Shown piece by piece: positions 36,729 through 49,200 of a stretch of DNA of 64,000 nt. The stretch comes from Sorangium cellulosum (GTDB lineage: Bacteria; Myxococcota_A; Polyangia; Polyangiales; Polyangiaceae), in contig NZ_CP012673.1 in assembly GCF_002950945.1 (NCBI RefSeq), positions 14,493,590-14,557,589 of the forward strand, given 5' to 3'. The position numbers and the translations under genes were made by a program. The notes under the pieces are model-generated. The model was not told where the DNA came from, did not search any database, and saw nothing but the letters and a program-made list of their open reading frames with translations. The number at the start of each line of letters is the position of its first letter. Position 1 is the first letter of the stretch.

Positions 36729-38813
36729 TCAGGACGCGCGCGGCGCCTCCGACGGGAGCCGCGCCGGGGGCGCGTTGCTCCGGATCGTCTCGACGCGGGA
36801 GAAGTCGTCCTCGTCGTGCGCGCTGCCCGACACGCGCCAGCCCCGGCACCGCCTGGGCAGCCCGCCGACGCGGTCGACGAAGGAGCTCGCCCACGCCTCG
36901 ATGTCGTGCGGCCGCGCGTCGGGCGAGGCCGCGAGCGCCTGCGCGAAGGCGACGTCGATCTCCGGCGGCGTGTCCGGGAGCATCGACGAGACCGGCGGCG
37001 GGGCCGTGCGCGAGAGGCTCGCCAGGATCGTGGTGAGATCCTCGCCGGCCGCGACGCGCCGGCCGGTGAGCGCCTGATAGGCGACGGCCGCGAAGGAGTA
37101 GATGTCGCTGCGCGCGTCCACCGGCCTGCCGCTGGCCTGCTCGGGGGCCATGTACAGCGGCGTCCCCAGGAATATCCCCGTGGACGTCACGCTGACGTCG
37201 GCGGAGATCTCCTTCGCGATGCCGAAGTCGAGGATCTTCACGCGGAAGCCGACCGGGGAGGTCGACGGGACCAGGAAGATGTTCTCCGGCTTGATGTCGC
37301 GATGCACGAGCCCCGCCGCGTGCGCGGCCCCGAGCGCCGAGGCGCCCTCGCGCACGAGCGCCGCGACCTGGGCGGGCGTCCCGGGGCCGTTGTTCTTCAT
37401 GGCGGAGGCCAGATTGCAGCCGTCCAGCCACTCCATCACGATGTAGAGCGAGCCGTCCTCCAGCTCGCCCGAGTCGTACACCTCGACGACCGACGGGTGC
37501 TGGATCCGCGCGACGAGGCGCGCCTCGCGCTCGAAGCGCGCGCGCACGTCGTCGTTGTTGAAGAGCTCTGTCCTGATGGCCTTGACCGCGACCTCGCGCC
37601 CGAGCCGCTCGTCATGGGCCTTGAACACCCTGCCCATGCCGCCCTCCGCGACGACGCGGACCAGGCGGTAGCGCCCCGCGACGCGGTAAGGGAACGGCCG
37701 AGGCCTGCTCAGGAGCGCGCGGTCGTCGATGCACTCCTGCGTGGTCTGGTCGTAACAGCGGTGGCAGCTCGGGCAGATCTGCAGGACGTCGATCCCGCGG
37801 CTCACCATGTCGTCGAACGTGGCTTTCCGGCGCTCCGCCGCGCTCGCGAGCTCCTTGCGCAGGCGCGACAGCTCGAGCGCGCTGCCGAGGTGGTGGGCGA
37901 AGGAGTCGACGAGCCGCCGCGTCGTGTCGCTCCACACGACGCTGCTGCCGATGATCACCAGCGCGCCGTGGACCTCGCCCGACATGCCGACCACGGGGAT
38001 CACGACGTCCGACGACCGCGGCACGGGCCGCTTCGAGATCGCGGCGTCGCGCAGCGCGTGGGCCGTCGGGGCCGCGGTGGTGGTCCCGCTGAGGTTGACC
38101 ATCTCCTCTTCCTCGGCCTTCCACACCGCGATCTCGGCGGCCCCGATGGCCTCCGCGACCTGCGCCGCCGCGCTGGCCGACCACCGCGCCACGTCGTCGA
38201 GCGCCTGCGCCGAGGAGGCGACGAGGTCCGCGAGCTTCTCCTGCTCCTCGGCGAGCTGGCGCGAGAAATACTGCACGGCGGCGTAGGCGATGGCCGACAC
38301 CGTGAGGATGTTCATCGCGAAGAAGCAGGCGATGAGCCACGCGGGCGTCGCCGGCGCGAGCGCCGCGAGGGCCGGGTCGATGGCGCCGGCCACGAGCACG
38401 AGGAGCGCGTACGCGGCGAACCAGGGGAGGGACGCCCGCGACCCGTGGAACAGCAAGAACGTCAGCGGCGCGAGCAGCGCCCACAGGACGACGCCGCTCG
38501 ACGCGACGAACCCTCCCCGGCTCACGTGCATGAGGAACGGCAGCACGAAGATGAGCAGCGCCTGGCGGAAGCGGAACCCGGCAAAGCCCTTCGTCCGCGC
38601 GAAGTGGACGAGGCTCGCGACCGTGCAGGCCACATAACCGAGCGGGATCGCCGCCGAGCGAGGATCCCCGCTCGCCGCATAGGCGATCACCCAGACGGGA
38701 CACGCGGACGCCTTGAGCGCGGCCGTCACCGTGAGGATCCGCTTGTGTTGCCGCCGCCCCGGATCGTCACCGGGCTTGAGCCCGATCCGCGCGACGGCCT
38801 CGAGAAACTTCAT
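36729..38813 (-). CDS. Membrane Ser/Thr protein kinase with six-helix N-terminal sensor, GAF-like domain and zinc ribbon
   Basis: 694 residues. The first 180 residues hold about six membrane helices (28-180) resembling a MASE-like sensory module. A coiled segment leads to a GAF-like domain (about 195-315, with VVIPVVGMSGEVHGALVIIGS). A Cys cluster CPSCHRCYDQTTQEC (347-361) can bind zinc. The kinase domain (about 382-640) has EGGMGRVFKAH, Lys411, HRDIKPEN (504-511), DFGIAK (529-534) and GTPLYMAPEQAS. This sensor-before-kinase order differs from the usual kinase-TM-sensor order. The protein likely couples a membrane or small-molecule signal to Thr/Ser phosphorylation; ligand unknown. Confidence 0.9.
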   Translation of the reverse strand: MKFLEAVARIGLKPGDDPGRRQHKRILTVTAALKASACPVWVIAYAASGDPRSAAIPLGYVACTVASLVHFARTKGFAGFRFRQALLIFVLPFLMHVSRGGFVASSGVVLWALLAPLTFLLFHGSRASLPWFAAYALLVLVAGAIDPALAALAPATPAWLIACFFAMNILTVSAIAYAAVQYFSRQLAEEQEKLADLVASSAQALDDVARWSASAAAQVAEAIGAAEIAVWKAEEEEMVNLSGTTTAAPTAHALRDAAISKRPVPRSSDVVIPVVGMSGEVHGALVIIGSSVVWSDTTRRLVDSFAHHLGSALELSRLRKELASAAERRKATFDDMVSRGIDVLQICPSCHRCYDQTTQECIDDRALLSRPRPFPYRVAGRYRLVRVVAEGGMGRVFKAHDERLGREVAVKAIRTELFNNDDVRARFEREARLVARIQHPSVVEVYDSGELEDGSLYIVMEWLDGCNLASAMKNNGPGTPAQVAALVREGASALGAAHAAGLVHRDIKPENIFLVPSTSPVGFRVKILDFGIAKEISADVSVTSTGIFLGTPLYMAPEQASGRPVDARSDIYSFAAVAYQALTGRRVAAGEDLTTILASLSRTAPPPVSSMLPDTPPEIDVAFAQALAASPDARPHDIEAWASSFVDRVGGLPRRCRGWRVSGSAHDEDDFSRVETIRSNAPPARLPSEAPRAS

Positions 38814-39106
38814 TCGGAAGCAGTGTACGCCTCGGTACAGTGGTCCTCAAGCTTTGAACCCGCGATGGGCTGGTGGGGGCATCCGATGGCGATGCAATCG
38901 TCCGTGAGCCCTTGCGCAGACCGTCCTCGGCTGAACACAGCCCTCGCGGGCGGAGCGCGCTCGCCCCTCTCGCGCGCACGCCGTCGTGGCAGGGGCACAG
39001 AGAAGGATCCGCGCTGTCGCTGTCGTGCAATGGAGAGGCGCCAGGATCCCGGCTCCTTGTCTTAACGCCTTTCCCCCTGGCGTCGTCCTCCGCGCGGCGC
39101 GGCGGG

Positions 39107-41497
39107 TCAGGACGCGCCGAGGTCGAGCTCGGCGAGCCGTCCCACGAGCGGATCCTCGCTCCCGAGCTGCTGGAACGTGACGGGATCGCTCTTCTCGAGT
39201 GCGCCGAGGAGCTGGTTCAGCCCGCGCCGCGATCCGTAATAATTCGACAGCTCGTGGTCCTCGGCGGTGATGCAGGCGCGCACCGTGCTGCGGGAGATCT
39301 CCGGGAGCCGGAGCGCCTTGAGCGCCATCGACCAGAGGCCGTCGATGAAGTTCTGGTCCGCGGGGAACTCCAGGAGGCCGGCCATCGTGAGCAGCATGGC
39401 GCAGCGCTGGCCCCGCGGCGTCGACAGCGCCTCTTCGGCGGCGAGGTACCCGAGGTCGAACGCGCGGCGCATGGCGTCGGCCGCGCAGAGCAGGCGTTTC
39501 AGCTCCTGGGCCGCGTGGCTCAGGTAGCTGTGGAACATGACCTCGACCGTGAAGCCGCCGACCGCATCCTGGCTCTTGATGAAGCGGCAGACCGCCGGCA
39601 GCCGCCCGAGATCCTGCCGGACGGCGTCGCCCGTGGGCACGTCCTGGGGCGGCTCACGGTGGCTGAAGAAGCCCCCCGAGTGGAAGGCATAATGGAGCTC
39701 GCTCTGGCCCGGGAGCGCGGCCCAGAGCTCCGAGTACTGCGCGACGCGGTTGAGGCTGCCCGCGGCCCAGTTGAGGCCCGCCGCGGCCTGGCCGCTGATC
39801 TGCGACGCGCTCACCCCCGGGTCGCGCGGCGTCATCGACGCCTGCATGTCCTCGGCGATCTCGGTGAGCTGGAAGTCGAGGAAGCCGTCGTAGTAGTCGG
39901 CGCGCCCGTCCCGGTTCACGTCGGAGTACCGCGCGACGACGAGCGGGTGCGAGGGCCCGACGAACTGCGAGAACCCTTGGACCTGCGCCTGCGCGTGGTG
40001 CCACTGGGCCTTCCGGATGCGCGCGTCGAGCTCGGCGTGCGACGCGCGCTCGCTCATGCCGCGCAGCGCAGCGACGAAGCAGTCGACGCCCTCGGAGGCG
40101 CTGACAGCGCCGTCCGGTCCGGTCCGGAAATAGGTCGAGTCCCAGGAGGAGTAGATGTCCGCGTCAGGGAACATCTGGGAGATGGCGAAGCGCGTGGTGA
40201 GCCCGGCGCACTGCGCGTTCATCATCAGCTTGTACCCCTCCTGGCGCACCTTGACCGCGGCGGCGCGCAGGTCGAAGGCGCCGAGCTGGGCGTGCCGGTT
40301 GATGAGCAACCCGACGAAGAACGGCATCCCCATCTCGAGGTTCTCGTCCCGCGGGCTGGCCGAGCGGGCGAAGATGCGGATGGGCTCGCCCGCAGGCGTC
40401 TTGAAGGGGGCGTCGAAGGCGCGGTAGGGGCTCCAGCTGCTCGGCGGCGGGGGCGTGCCTTCCGGCAGCGGGATCTCCTTGAAGCCGTGCGTCGCCATCA
40501 GGATGCGGCACTCGCCCTCGTGGAACTCCGAGGCGCCGCACATGGCGAAGCTCCACGGGCCCTTGAGCTCGTCGTACGGCGGCGCCTCGCGGAGCAGCCC
40601 GCGGACGAGCGCCCGGGCGCGCTCCTGCTGGGTGTTCGTGAGCCCGGGCGCGCGCAGCTGGAGCAGGTGGATCGCGTGGGCGCGCAGCGCCGGCCGGGCC
40701 GCCTCGTGGTCCGCCTCCTTCTCGATGAGCGCGAAGATCTCCTCGGCGGCGCGCTCGGCGACGGGCGCGAAGGACCGATCCTCCAGCGAGGTCGCGACGA
40801 GGTGCGACAGGACGGTGAGCCCCGCCGAGCGCAGCGTCGCGGCCTCTGTCGGATCGCGCCTCGCCTCCTCGCCGGAGACCGCCGCGTGCGCGAGCGCCGC
40901 GCGCACCTGGTCCAGCATCAACATGGCCCGGCCGGCGGAGAGCCGCTCCTTGCGCACCGGCTCCTCGGGGTGGAACGCGCTCGGCGGAAAGAGCTGCGTG
41001 AAGGTGCTCGTTCGCCGCGAGGAGATCCATCGGGCCGCGGTGACGAGGGCGTCGCGGACCGCGTTGTCCTCCTCGGGGGGCAGGTTCGGGCTCGTGCTGA
41101 AGCCGCCCGTGGGCAGGAGCCAGAGCGGCGCGGCCCCTTCGCGCCCGGAGGTCAGGTCGAGGGGCGCCGCCTGCGACGCCACGCCCTGATCCGGGACCAC
41201 GTCGACCGAGGACATCGCGAGCGAGCGCAGCCGCCGGCGCACCGGCGTGTGCCCTGGAAACAGGATGAGCACGGCCCTGCCCTCGCGCTCCCGGAGCGCC
41301 GCGAGGTGGTCCCCCGGCACCGGCGATTGCAGCGAGAGGGCATAATCGTTGTCGCCCGCGGCGAGCAGGTGAATCCCCGGCGTGGACTTGCGCTCTTGGA
41401 AGGTTTGCGCTGCCGTCGGCCCCACGGCATCCACCGTGCCTGGCAGGTCGACGATCCCGCGGGGGGAACGGATCCGGACGATGACTTCGGTGGGCAT
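39107..41497 (-). CDS. Large protein of unknown function with possible divergent caspase-like fold and Ca-binding loop
   Basis: 796 residues, no signal peptide or membrane segment. I do not recognise a named family. Residues 315-470 look like an alpha/beta protein: strand RILMATHG (His337), strand MPFFVGLLINRHAQLG (His402), strand GYKLMMNAQCAG (Cys430), then DADIYSSWDSTYF. The order His-strand-...-strand-Cys followed by a small residue and a substrate-like SSW loop resembles clan CD peptidases (caspase/gingipain), but the classic HG-to-C spacing is not clean. Residues 526-537 (DVNRDGRADYYD) form a DxNxDGxxD calcium-binding loop of dockerin/EF-hand type. The N-terminal 300 residues are helical. 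Ribosome-binding site GGAGGAG precedes the start. It follows the kinase gene at 41628 by 130 bp. Confidence 0.6.
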   Translation of the reverse strand: MPTEVIVRIRSPRGIVDLPGTVDAVGPTAAQTFQERKSTPGIHLLAAGDNDYALSLQSPVPGDHLAALREREGRAVLILFPGHTPVRRRLRSLAMSSVDVVPDQGVASQAAPLDLTSGREGAAPLWLLPTGGFSTSPNLPPEEDNAVRDALVTAARWISSRRTSTFTQLFPPSAFHPEEPVRKERLSAGRAMLMLDQVRAALAHAAVSGEEARRDPTEAATLRSAGLTVLSHLVATSLEDRSFAPVAERAAEEIFALIEKEADHEAARPALRAHAIHLLQLRAPGLTNTQQERARALVRGLLREAPPYDELKGPWSFAMCGASEFHEGECRILMATHGFKEIPLPEGTPPPPSSWSPYRAFDAPFKTPAGEPIRIFARSASPRDENLEMGMPFFVGLLINRHAQLGAFDLRAAAVKVRQEGYKLMMNAQCAGLTTRFAISQMFPDADIYSSWDSTYFRTGPDGAVSASEGVDCFVAALRGMSERASHAELDARIRKAQWHHAQAQVQGFSQFVGPSHPLVVARYSDVNRDGRADYYDGFLDFQLTEIAEDMQASMTPRDPGVSASQISGQAAAGLNWAAGSLNRVAQYSELWAALPGQSELHYAFHSGGFFSHREPPQDVPTGDAVRQDLGRLPAVCRFIKSQDAVGGFTVEVMFHSYLSHAAQELKRLLCAADAMRRAFDLGYLAAEEALSTPRGQRCAMLLTMAGLLEFPADQNFIDGLWSMALKALRLPEISRSTVRACITAEDHELSNYYGSRRGLNQLLGALEKSDPVTFQQLGSEDPLVGRLAELDLGAS

Positions 41498-41627
41498 GGC
41501 TCCTCCTGACGCCGGCGAGCCTCACCTCGTTCAAGAGCGCGGCGCAATAGGAATCCGATCGCGCGAGATGTGGTTCAGCGCGCGACGAGAGGTGTCGTCA
41601 ACGAGCTCATGAGTATGTCGCAATTCG

Positions 41628-43118
<1,491 letters not shown>

Positions 43119-43179
43119 GCAGAGGCAGGATATCACGAGCGCTCGGCCAGGCCGCTCGCAGCCGCCGCGAGCAGCACGG

Positions 43180-43257
43180 GCACGGTTGCCGTGCGGCGTC
43201 AGAGATCCATGCAGGATCTCTGACGCGTGGCGCAAGAGGTGGGATTCTGACGCGTGG
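43180..43257. promoter_or_regulatory. Two hairpins and a direct repeat between TPR and kinase genes
   Basis: GCGTCAGAGATCC (43196-43208), loop ATGCA, GGATCTCTGACGC (43214-43226) form a perfect 13-bp hairpin. Next to it CACGG and CCGTG can form a short hairpin with a TTG loop (43181-43193). The 12-bp sequence TCTGACGCGTGG occurs at 43219-43230 and again at 43246-43257, ending two bases before the TPR stop region. On the minus strand this could act as terminator or attenuator between the two genes. Confidence 0.5.
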
Positions 43258-43259
43258 AG

Positions 43260-46200
43260 CTAGACCGCGGGCCACACCGAGCCCGCGCGGCGGCGCTCGG
43301 CGTAAGCATCGGCCGAGAGCGCGTACCGCAGGAGCTCGTTGGTCACCGGGTGCTGCAGGAGCAGGCGCGGCTCCTCCATGGAGCGGGCGATGTCGCGGTC
43401 GTACCGGCGGAGGTAGTCGATCGCGGCGAGCGCGTCGCCCGAGAGCAGGTAGCCGATGCGTTGCTCGCTCCGGCGCAGGCCCATGACCATGGCGCGCGCG
43501 TCGTACGACGCGGCGACGGTCGGCGCGACCTCCTCGAGCAGCTTGCGCTGGCGGCGCCCGATCGCCCGCTGCACGCCGGGGAGCATCTGCTGGACGGCGT
43601 GCTCGCGCGCGGGCGAGACCGCGCCCGACCCGAAGCCGGGATCGACGGTGCGGAGCGCCGCGAGCAGCAGGCCGTCGGTGGCCTCCGCCGGGATCTCGTC
43701 GATGAAGGTGAAGCCGACCGCCACCCGCGCGAACAGCCGCGCGAGGGCGAAGGTCTGCTCCAGCTCCGGGAGCTCGACGAACGACGTCGGCGCGACGATC
43801 GCCGGCGGATCGCCCGGGAAGACGCGGGCGGCACCCTGCCACGAGGGGACGAGGTAGAGCTCGAACGCCTCGATGCCGAGCGCGCGGCCGACGCGCTCCG
43901 CGAGGTGCCGCGTCGGGTGGTTGTCGCGCGGGCCGATGCGCTCGCGCGAGCCGACGCCGAGGTTGCCGAGCTCGAAGCGGATCGCCTTCGCGGCGACCGG
44001 CGCGAGCGCGAGCGCCACGTCGATCCAGGGGCCCCGGGCCTCCGGGACGAGCAGCCGGCCGATCTCGGGGCCGGCGAACGCGCCCGCGTAGGGGGCCTCG
44101 GAGGGGACGCGCCGGCTCCTGAGGCGGGCCATGCGCTCGGGCGCCACCTCGCCGAGGCAGGCGCGGACCTCCTCGACCGTGACCCGCTCCTCGGCGCGCC
44201 CGTCCTTGGCGAGGCTCGCCTCGAGCGCGGCGAGCGCCGGGCCGATGTCCGGGATGCGCGAGAACACCTCCGGGTCGGTCGTGAGCACCTCGCGCAGCAC
44301 CTGGACCGCCTCGGCGTTGCGCCCCGCGGCCTCGAGCCCGCGGCCGAGGGCGGTGCGCGACTCCGGCGGCGCGCCCGGGAGCGCGGCGGCCTGCTGGAGG
44401 TGCGCGAGCCCCTCGCGGGGCCGGATGAGCAGGGTCGCCTCGAGCAGGCCGAGCGTCGTCAGCCAGCGCGGATCGAGCGGGACGCGGCGGGCCGTGGCGA
44501 GCTCGATGAGCTGCCCGAGCGCCTTCGCGTACGCCGCGGCCCCCTCGCTCGTGTCGACGCGGTAGAGCCGGGCGAGCGCCGTCCACGCGCGCGACTCGCC
44601 GGGCGCGCTCACGATCGCGTCGCAGAGCGTGCGGACCATGCCCGCCGTGTCACCGGCGTCGCGGTAGGCGTCGGCGAGGCGCAGATCGGCCTCGACGCGG
44701 GAGGCCGCGTCGGGCGCGAGCTCGACGAGGCGCCCGAGCGAGCGCAGCGCGAGCGCGTGATCGCCGCGCGAGACGCCGAGCTTGTGCAGCCGCTCCAGCG
44801 CGGGCCGGTTCTGCGCGTCGATCGACAGGATCGCCTGGAGCGCGTCCTGCGCGAGCGACGCGTTCGAGAGCGGCCCCTCGTAGAGATCGGCGATCAGGAA
44901 GTGCGCCGCGATCTTGGTCTCCGCGTCCGCCGCCGCGGCGACGGCGCGCTTCAGGGCGTCGCGGGCCTCGAGCCAGACGCGCTGCGCGGTGAGCAGCCGC
45001 GCCAGGAGCAGCAGCGCCGCCGGGTCGTTCGGGATCGCCTCGATGACGCGCCGGACGGCCGCGATGCCCACGCCCGCGTCGATCGCGCCGGGGCGCCCCT
45101 GGTGCTGCAGCACCGCCCGCGCGATCTCCGTGCCGAGCAGCGAGATCGCCTCGCGGCTCGCGGCCTTCCCGATCGCCTCGCCGAGGCGATCGGCGAGCCG
45201 GTACGGGTCGCCCGCGAGCGCCTGGGCGAGCGCGCGCGCCGCGGCGACGCAGTCCGGATCGGCGCGGAGCGCGTTCTCGTACAGGTCGAGCGCGCGCGCC
45301 CTGGCCTCGGGCGTCGCCTCCTCGGCGGTGAGCTCGGCGGCGCGCACGCGGTGCATCGCGCGCGCGGGCTCGCCGTGGGCGAGCTCGGCGAGCGCGAGCT
45401 GGGCGGCGATCATGCTCGGCCGGTCGTCGAGGCGCTGCGCGACGCGATCGAGCCCGCGCGCCGCGAGCAGGCTCTCCGGCCACAGCGCGAGGGCGTCGCG
45501 GAAGCCGGCGAGCGCGGCGCGGGCGGCGGCGGGCTTCACGTCGGCCTGGACCTCGGCGAGCAGCGCCTCCTCGATGTGGTAGAGCGCGCGCGCGACGGGG
45601 TCGGTCGTGAGCTCCCGGCTGCCGCGGATGGCGCTCGCGAAGAGGACCTGCCCCGACGCGTCGAGCGGCGCGGCGGTGGCCGCCTTGGTGGCGACGCGGA
45701 GGATCGCCGACAGCGCGGCCGCGTCCCCCGGCGCGTCCTTGGAGATGCGCGAGAGCGCGTCGAGCGCTGCGTTCGGCCCGAGCTGCTCCTCGAGCGAGGC
45801 GATCTCCCAGAGGGCGCCGCCGCGCGCGACGGTGGAGGTGAACACGTCGGCCTCGGCGCGCAGCACGGTCGCGAGCGACGTCGGCGCGTCGAGGTGCCGG
45901 TAGAGCTGCTCCAGCATGCGCAGCGCCGGGACGTGGTTCGGCACGACGGCGATGAGCCCCTCCAGGATCTCGACGGCCTGGCGCGGGCTGTTCTCCGCGA
46001 GGACCAGGGCGAGGGCGATCCGGAGCGCGTGGTCGAGCAGCGCCGGCGGCTTGCGCTCGAGCCAGCGCGCGTAGAGGCCCGCGAGCTCGCTCGCGATCAT
46101 GGAGTGGGACATCCCCGGGAGCCCGGACCCCGCGCGCGCGCCGGCCCCCGCCCGCTGCGGGACGGGCGCGCCGAGACCCACGCCGGCGCCCGCGCCGCCG

Positions 46201-49200
46201 GCGCGGACGTAGATGCGCTCCATCGCCTCGAGGATCGCCGGATCGTGCTGGCTCGAGGCGAGCGCGGCGTCGGCGCGGGCGAGGATGCGGAGCGCGTCCT
46301 GGTCGTGCCCGAGCGCGAGCTCCTGCACCTCGGCCGCCTGGAAGAGCAGGCGGGCGTTGTCGTCGGGCCGCTTGGCCTCGTCGGCGAGCGAGCTCAGGAC
46401 CTCGACGAGCTTCTCGTAGTTGCCGGTCTCGCGCAGGAGCCGCGCGATCTCGACCCGGGGGAGCGGGTGGGTGGGCCTCCTCCGCGCGGCTTCCCGGTAC
46501 GACTCCACGGCGCTGTGCGGCCGCTTGAGGCGTCGCTCGTCGAGCGCGGCGACCTCGAGCCAGAGCGAGAACGCCGTCTCGCCGGCGGGCTCCCGCTGGA
46601 TGAGCTTGACCAGGGCGCGGCGCGCCTCCTCGTACCGTCCGGCCCGCTCGTCGAGCCGGAAGCGCGCGCGCAGCGCGTCCGGGTCGCCCGGGTCGATCGC
46701 GAGCGCGCGGTCGACCAGGGCCGAGGCCCGGTCGCGGTCGCCGAGCCTGATCTCGGTGATCTCGGCGGCCCGGAGGAGGAGCCTGCGCTCCTCGCGCGGA
46801 TTGCCGGCGAGCTCGGCCTCGGCGCAGAGCGCGCTGGCGAGCCGCGGCGCGTCGCCCGCGCGCGCGGCGTTGCGCTGCATCGCGAGGATGGCGGCGCGCC
46901 GCTGCGGGTCGATCGCGAGGATCTTCTCGAGCTCCTCCACGGCCCGGGCGGGCTGGCCGAGCTCGTCCTCCCAGATGGAGACGAGCTTCTCGAGCAGCCC
47001 GATCTTGCGCGCGGGCTCCTCCGTCGCGCTGGCGGCCTGCGTGTAGAGGTCGATCCGCTCGCGCACGCCGCGCGGGTCCTCCTCGTCGGTGGACACCGGC
47101 GCCGGGGCGAGCAGGGCCGAGAGCGCGTCGAAGACGGTGCTGTTGCCCGGGTCGATCGACCACGCGGCGCGCAGGGTCGCGATCGCCTCCTCGCGCCGGC
47201 GCAGGGGGTGCTCGCTGATGTCCGCGGCGCGCAGGAGCGCCGCGACGCGGGCCTCCCGGGGCCGCTCGCCGTTGGCGACCGCGGTCCACATCGCGACGCG
47301 CTGCTCGTGCTGGCCGAGGCGCTGGAGGGCGCGGTCGAGCCGCTCCCGCGTCGAGCCGTCCTCGGGCTCGAGCTCCAGCGCGCGGGACGCGTGCAGCGCC
47401 GCCTGCTCCGCGTTCCCGAGGGTGTCGTAGAGCTCCGCGAGGCGGACGTGCTCGTAGGTGATGGCCTCGTTGTCGGTGAGGAGCGCGAGCTCCTTCTGGC
47501 GCACGCTGGCGGCCTGCTCGAGCGCGCCGGTCGCCTCGAGCAGGCGGACCAGCTCGCCCACCACGCGCCGCGCCGTCGGCGTGCCGACCGGCGCGCGCGT
47601 CGACGCGCGCGCGAGGAGCGTCACCGCGTCCGCCGGGGCGCGGAGCTTGTCGATGAGCAGCCGCGCCGCCATGTAGAGCAGCCGGGACGCGCGGTCGTCG
47701 TCGCGCTCGTGCTCGGCCTCGAGGGAGAGCGCGCTGACGAGGCCGACGATGCCGTCGTGGAGCACGAGGTGGCGGCGGAGCGCGTCGCGCACGGGGCCGG
47801 GGGCCGGATCGAAGGTGATCGCGTTCTCGAGGGAGGCGAGGGCGAGCTCCGGCTTGCCGAGCTTCCGGTCGAGCACGGCGGCGCGCTCGACGTGGATCCA
47901 GGCGGTGAGCTGGCCGTCGCCGTCCGGCCGCCCGCGCTCCGGCGCGTAGGCCGCCGCGAGCCGCTCGAGGTGCGTCGCGAGCTCCTTGCCGGCCTGCTCG
48001 CCGCTGCGGGCGCTCTCGCGGCGGAGGACGATCTCGAGCCCGCGCAGCGCGGCGGGGTGCAGCGGGACGAGCCGCAGCGCCTCGCCGAACGCCTCGCTGC
48101 TGTCCGCCGTGCGCCCGAGCGCCTGCAGCAGGCGCGCCCGCTCGGCGAGGAGGTCGGCCCGGAGGGGCTCGACCTCGGCGACGCGGAGCTTGTCCTCGAC
48201 GACCTCGAGGGCGAGCGCGAGCTCGTTGCGCGTGTCGAGGAGGCGGTGGAGCCGCGAGAGCGCCGGCTCGAGCGTGCGGGAGAGCTGCCTCGCGCGCTCG
48301 TAGCAGCGGCGCGCGGCGGCCTGGTCCCCGAGCCCCCGCTCTTCATGGATGCCGAGCTCCACGAGCGCGCGCGCCGCGCCGACCGGATCGCGGGCCCTGA
48401 GCCGCTCCGCGCGTTGCTGGAGCTCCGTGACGAGGTCAGGCGCCGCGACGTGCGGGGACCTCGGCGCCGGCGCGGCGGCCGGCGCGGGTGCTGCGGCCGG
48501 CGCGGGTGCTGCGGCCGGCGCGGGTGCTGCGGCCGGCGCGGGTGCTGGCGACAGCTCGTTCACGCGGGAGCGCGGCGTTGGCGGAGACGGCTGTGCGGGC
48601 GAGAGGGGCGTCGCGCCGGCCGGGGTGGGGAGCGGCGTCGCGCCCGACCGGGCGGGGAGGGGCGCCGCGCCCGACCGGGCGGGGAGGGGCGTCGCGCCCG
48701 CACGGGCGGGCGTGGGCGCGGCGGCCTCGATCGGCTCGGCGGAGATCGGCGCGGCGGCCTCGTCCGGCCTGACCGAGATGGGCAGCGGCGTCGCGGTCGG
48801 CTCGACCGAGATGGGCAGCGGCGTCGCGGTCGGCTCGACCGAGATGGGCAGCGGCGTCGTCGTCGCTTCGAAGGCGACCGTCGCCGGCGAGGCCTGGGTG
48901 GGCACGCCGCCTGGCTGGGAGCTCGGCGCCGGCCGTCCCGCGCTCGCGGCGCCGCGGTTCGGGAGCGGGGGGCGCGGGGACAGCCCTCGCGGCGCGCGGG
49001 GCGGCGGCGGCACGTCTTCCCGGGCCGCAGGCGCGCCGGCCTGGCCGGGCTCCGGCGCCGCGGCCGGCGGCCTCGCCGCGCTGCCCGGCAGCGGCGGCGG
49101 CGGCCTCGACGGCGCCATCGGCGGCGGCAGCGGGCTGCTCGCGACGCCGTCCTTGCGGCGGATCAGCGGGGGCGGCCTGCTCGGGACCGGCGGGGGCGGC

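Noticed and set aside
36615..39065. Large plus-strand frame over the membrane kinase
   Set aside because: Shadow; the minus strand has all kinase motifs.
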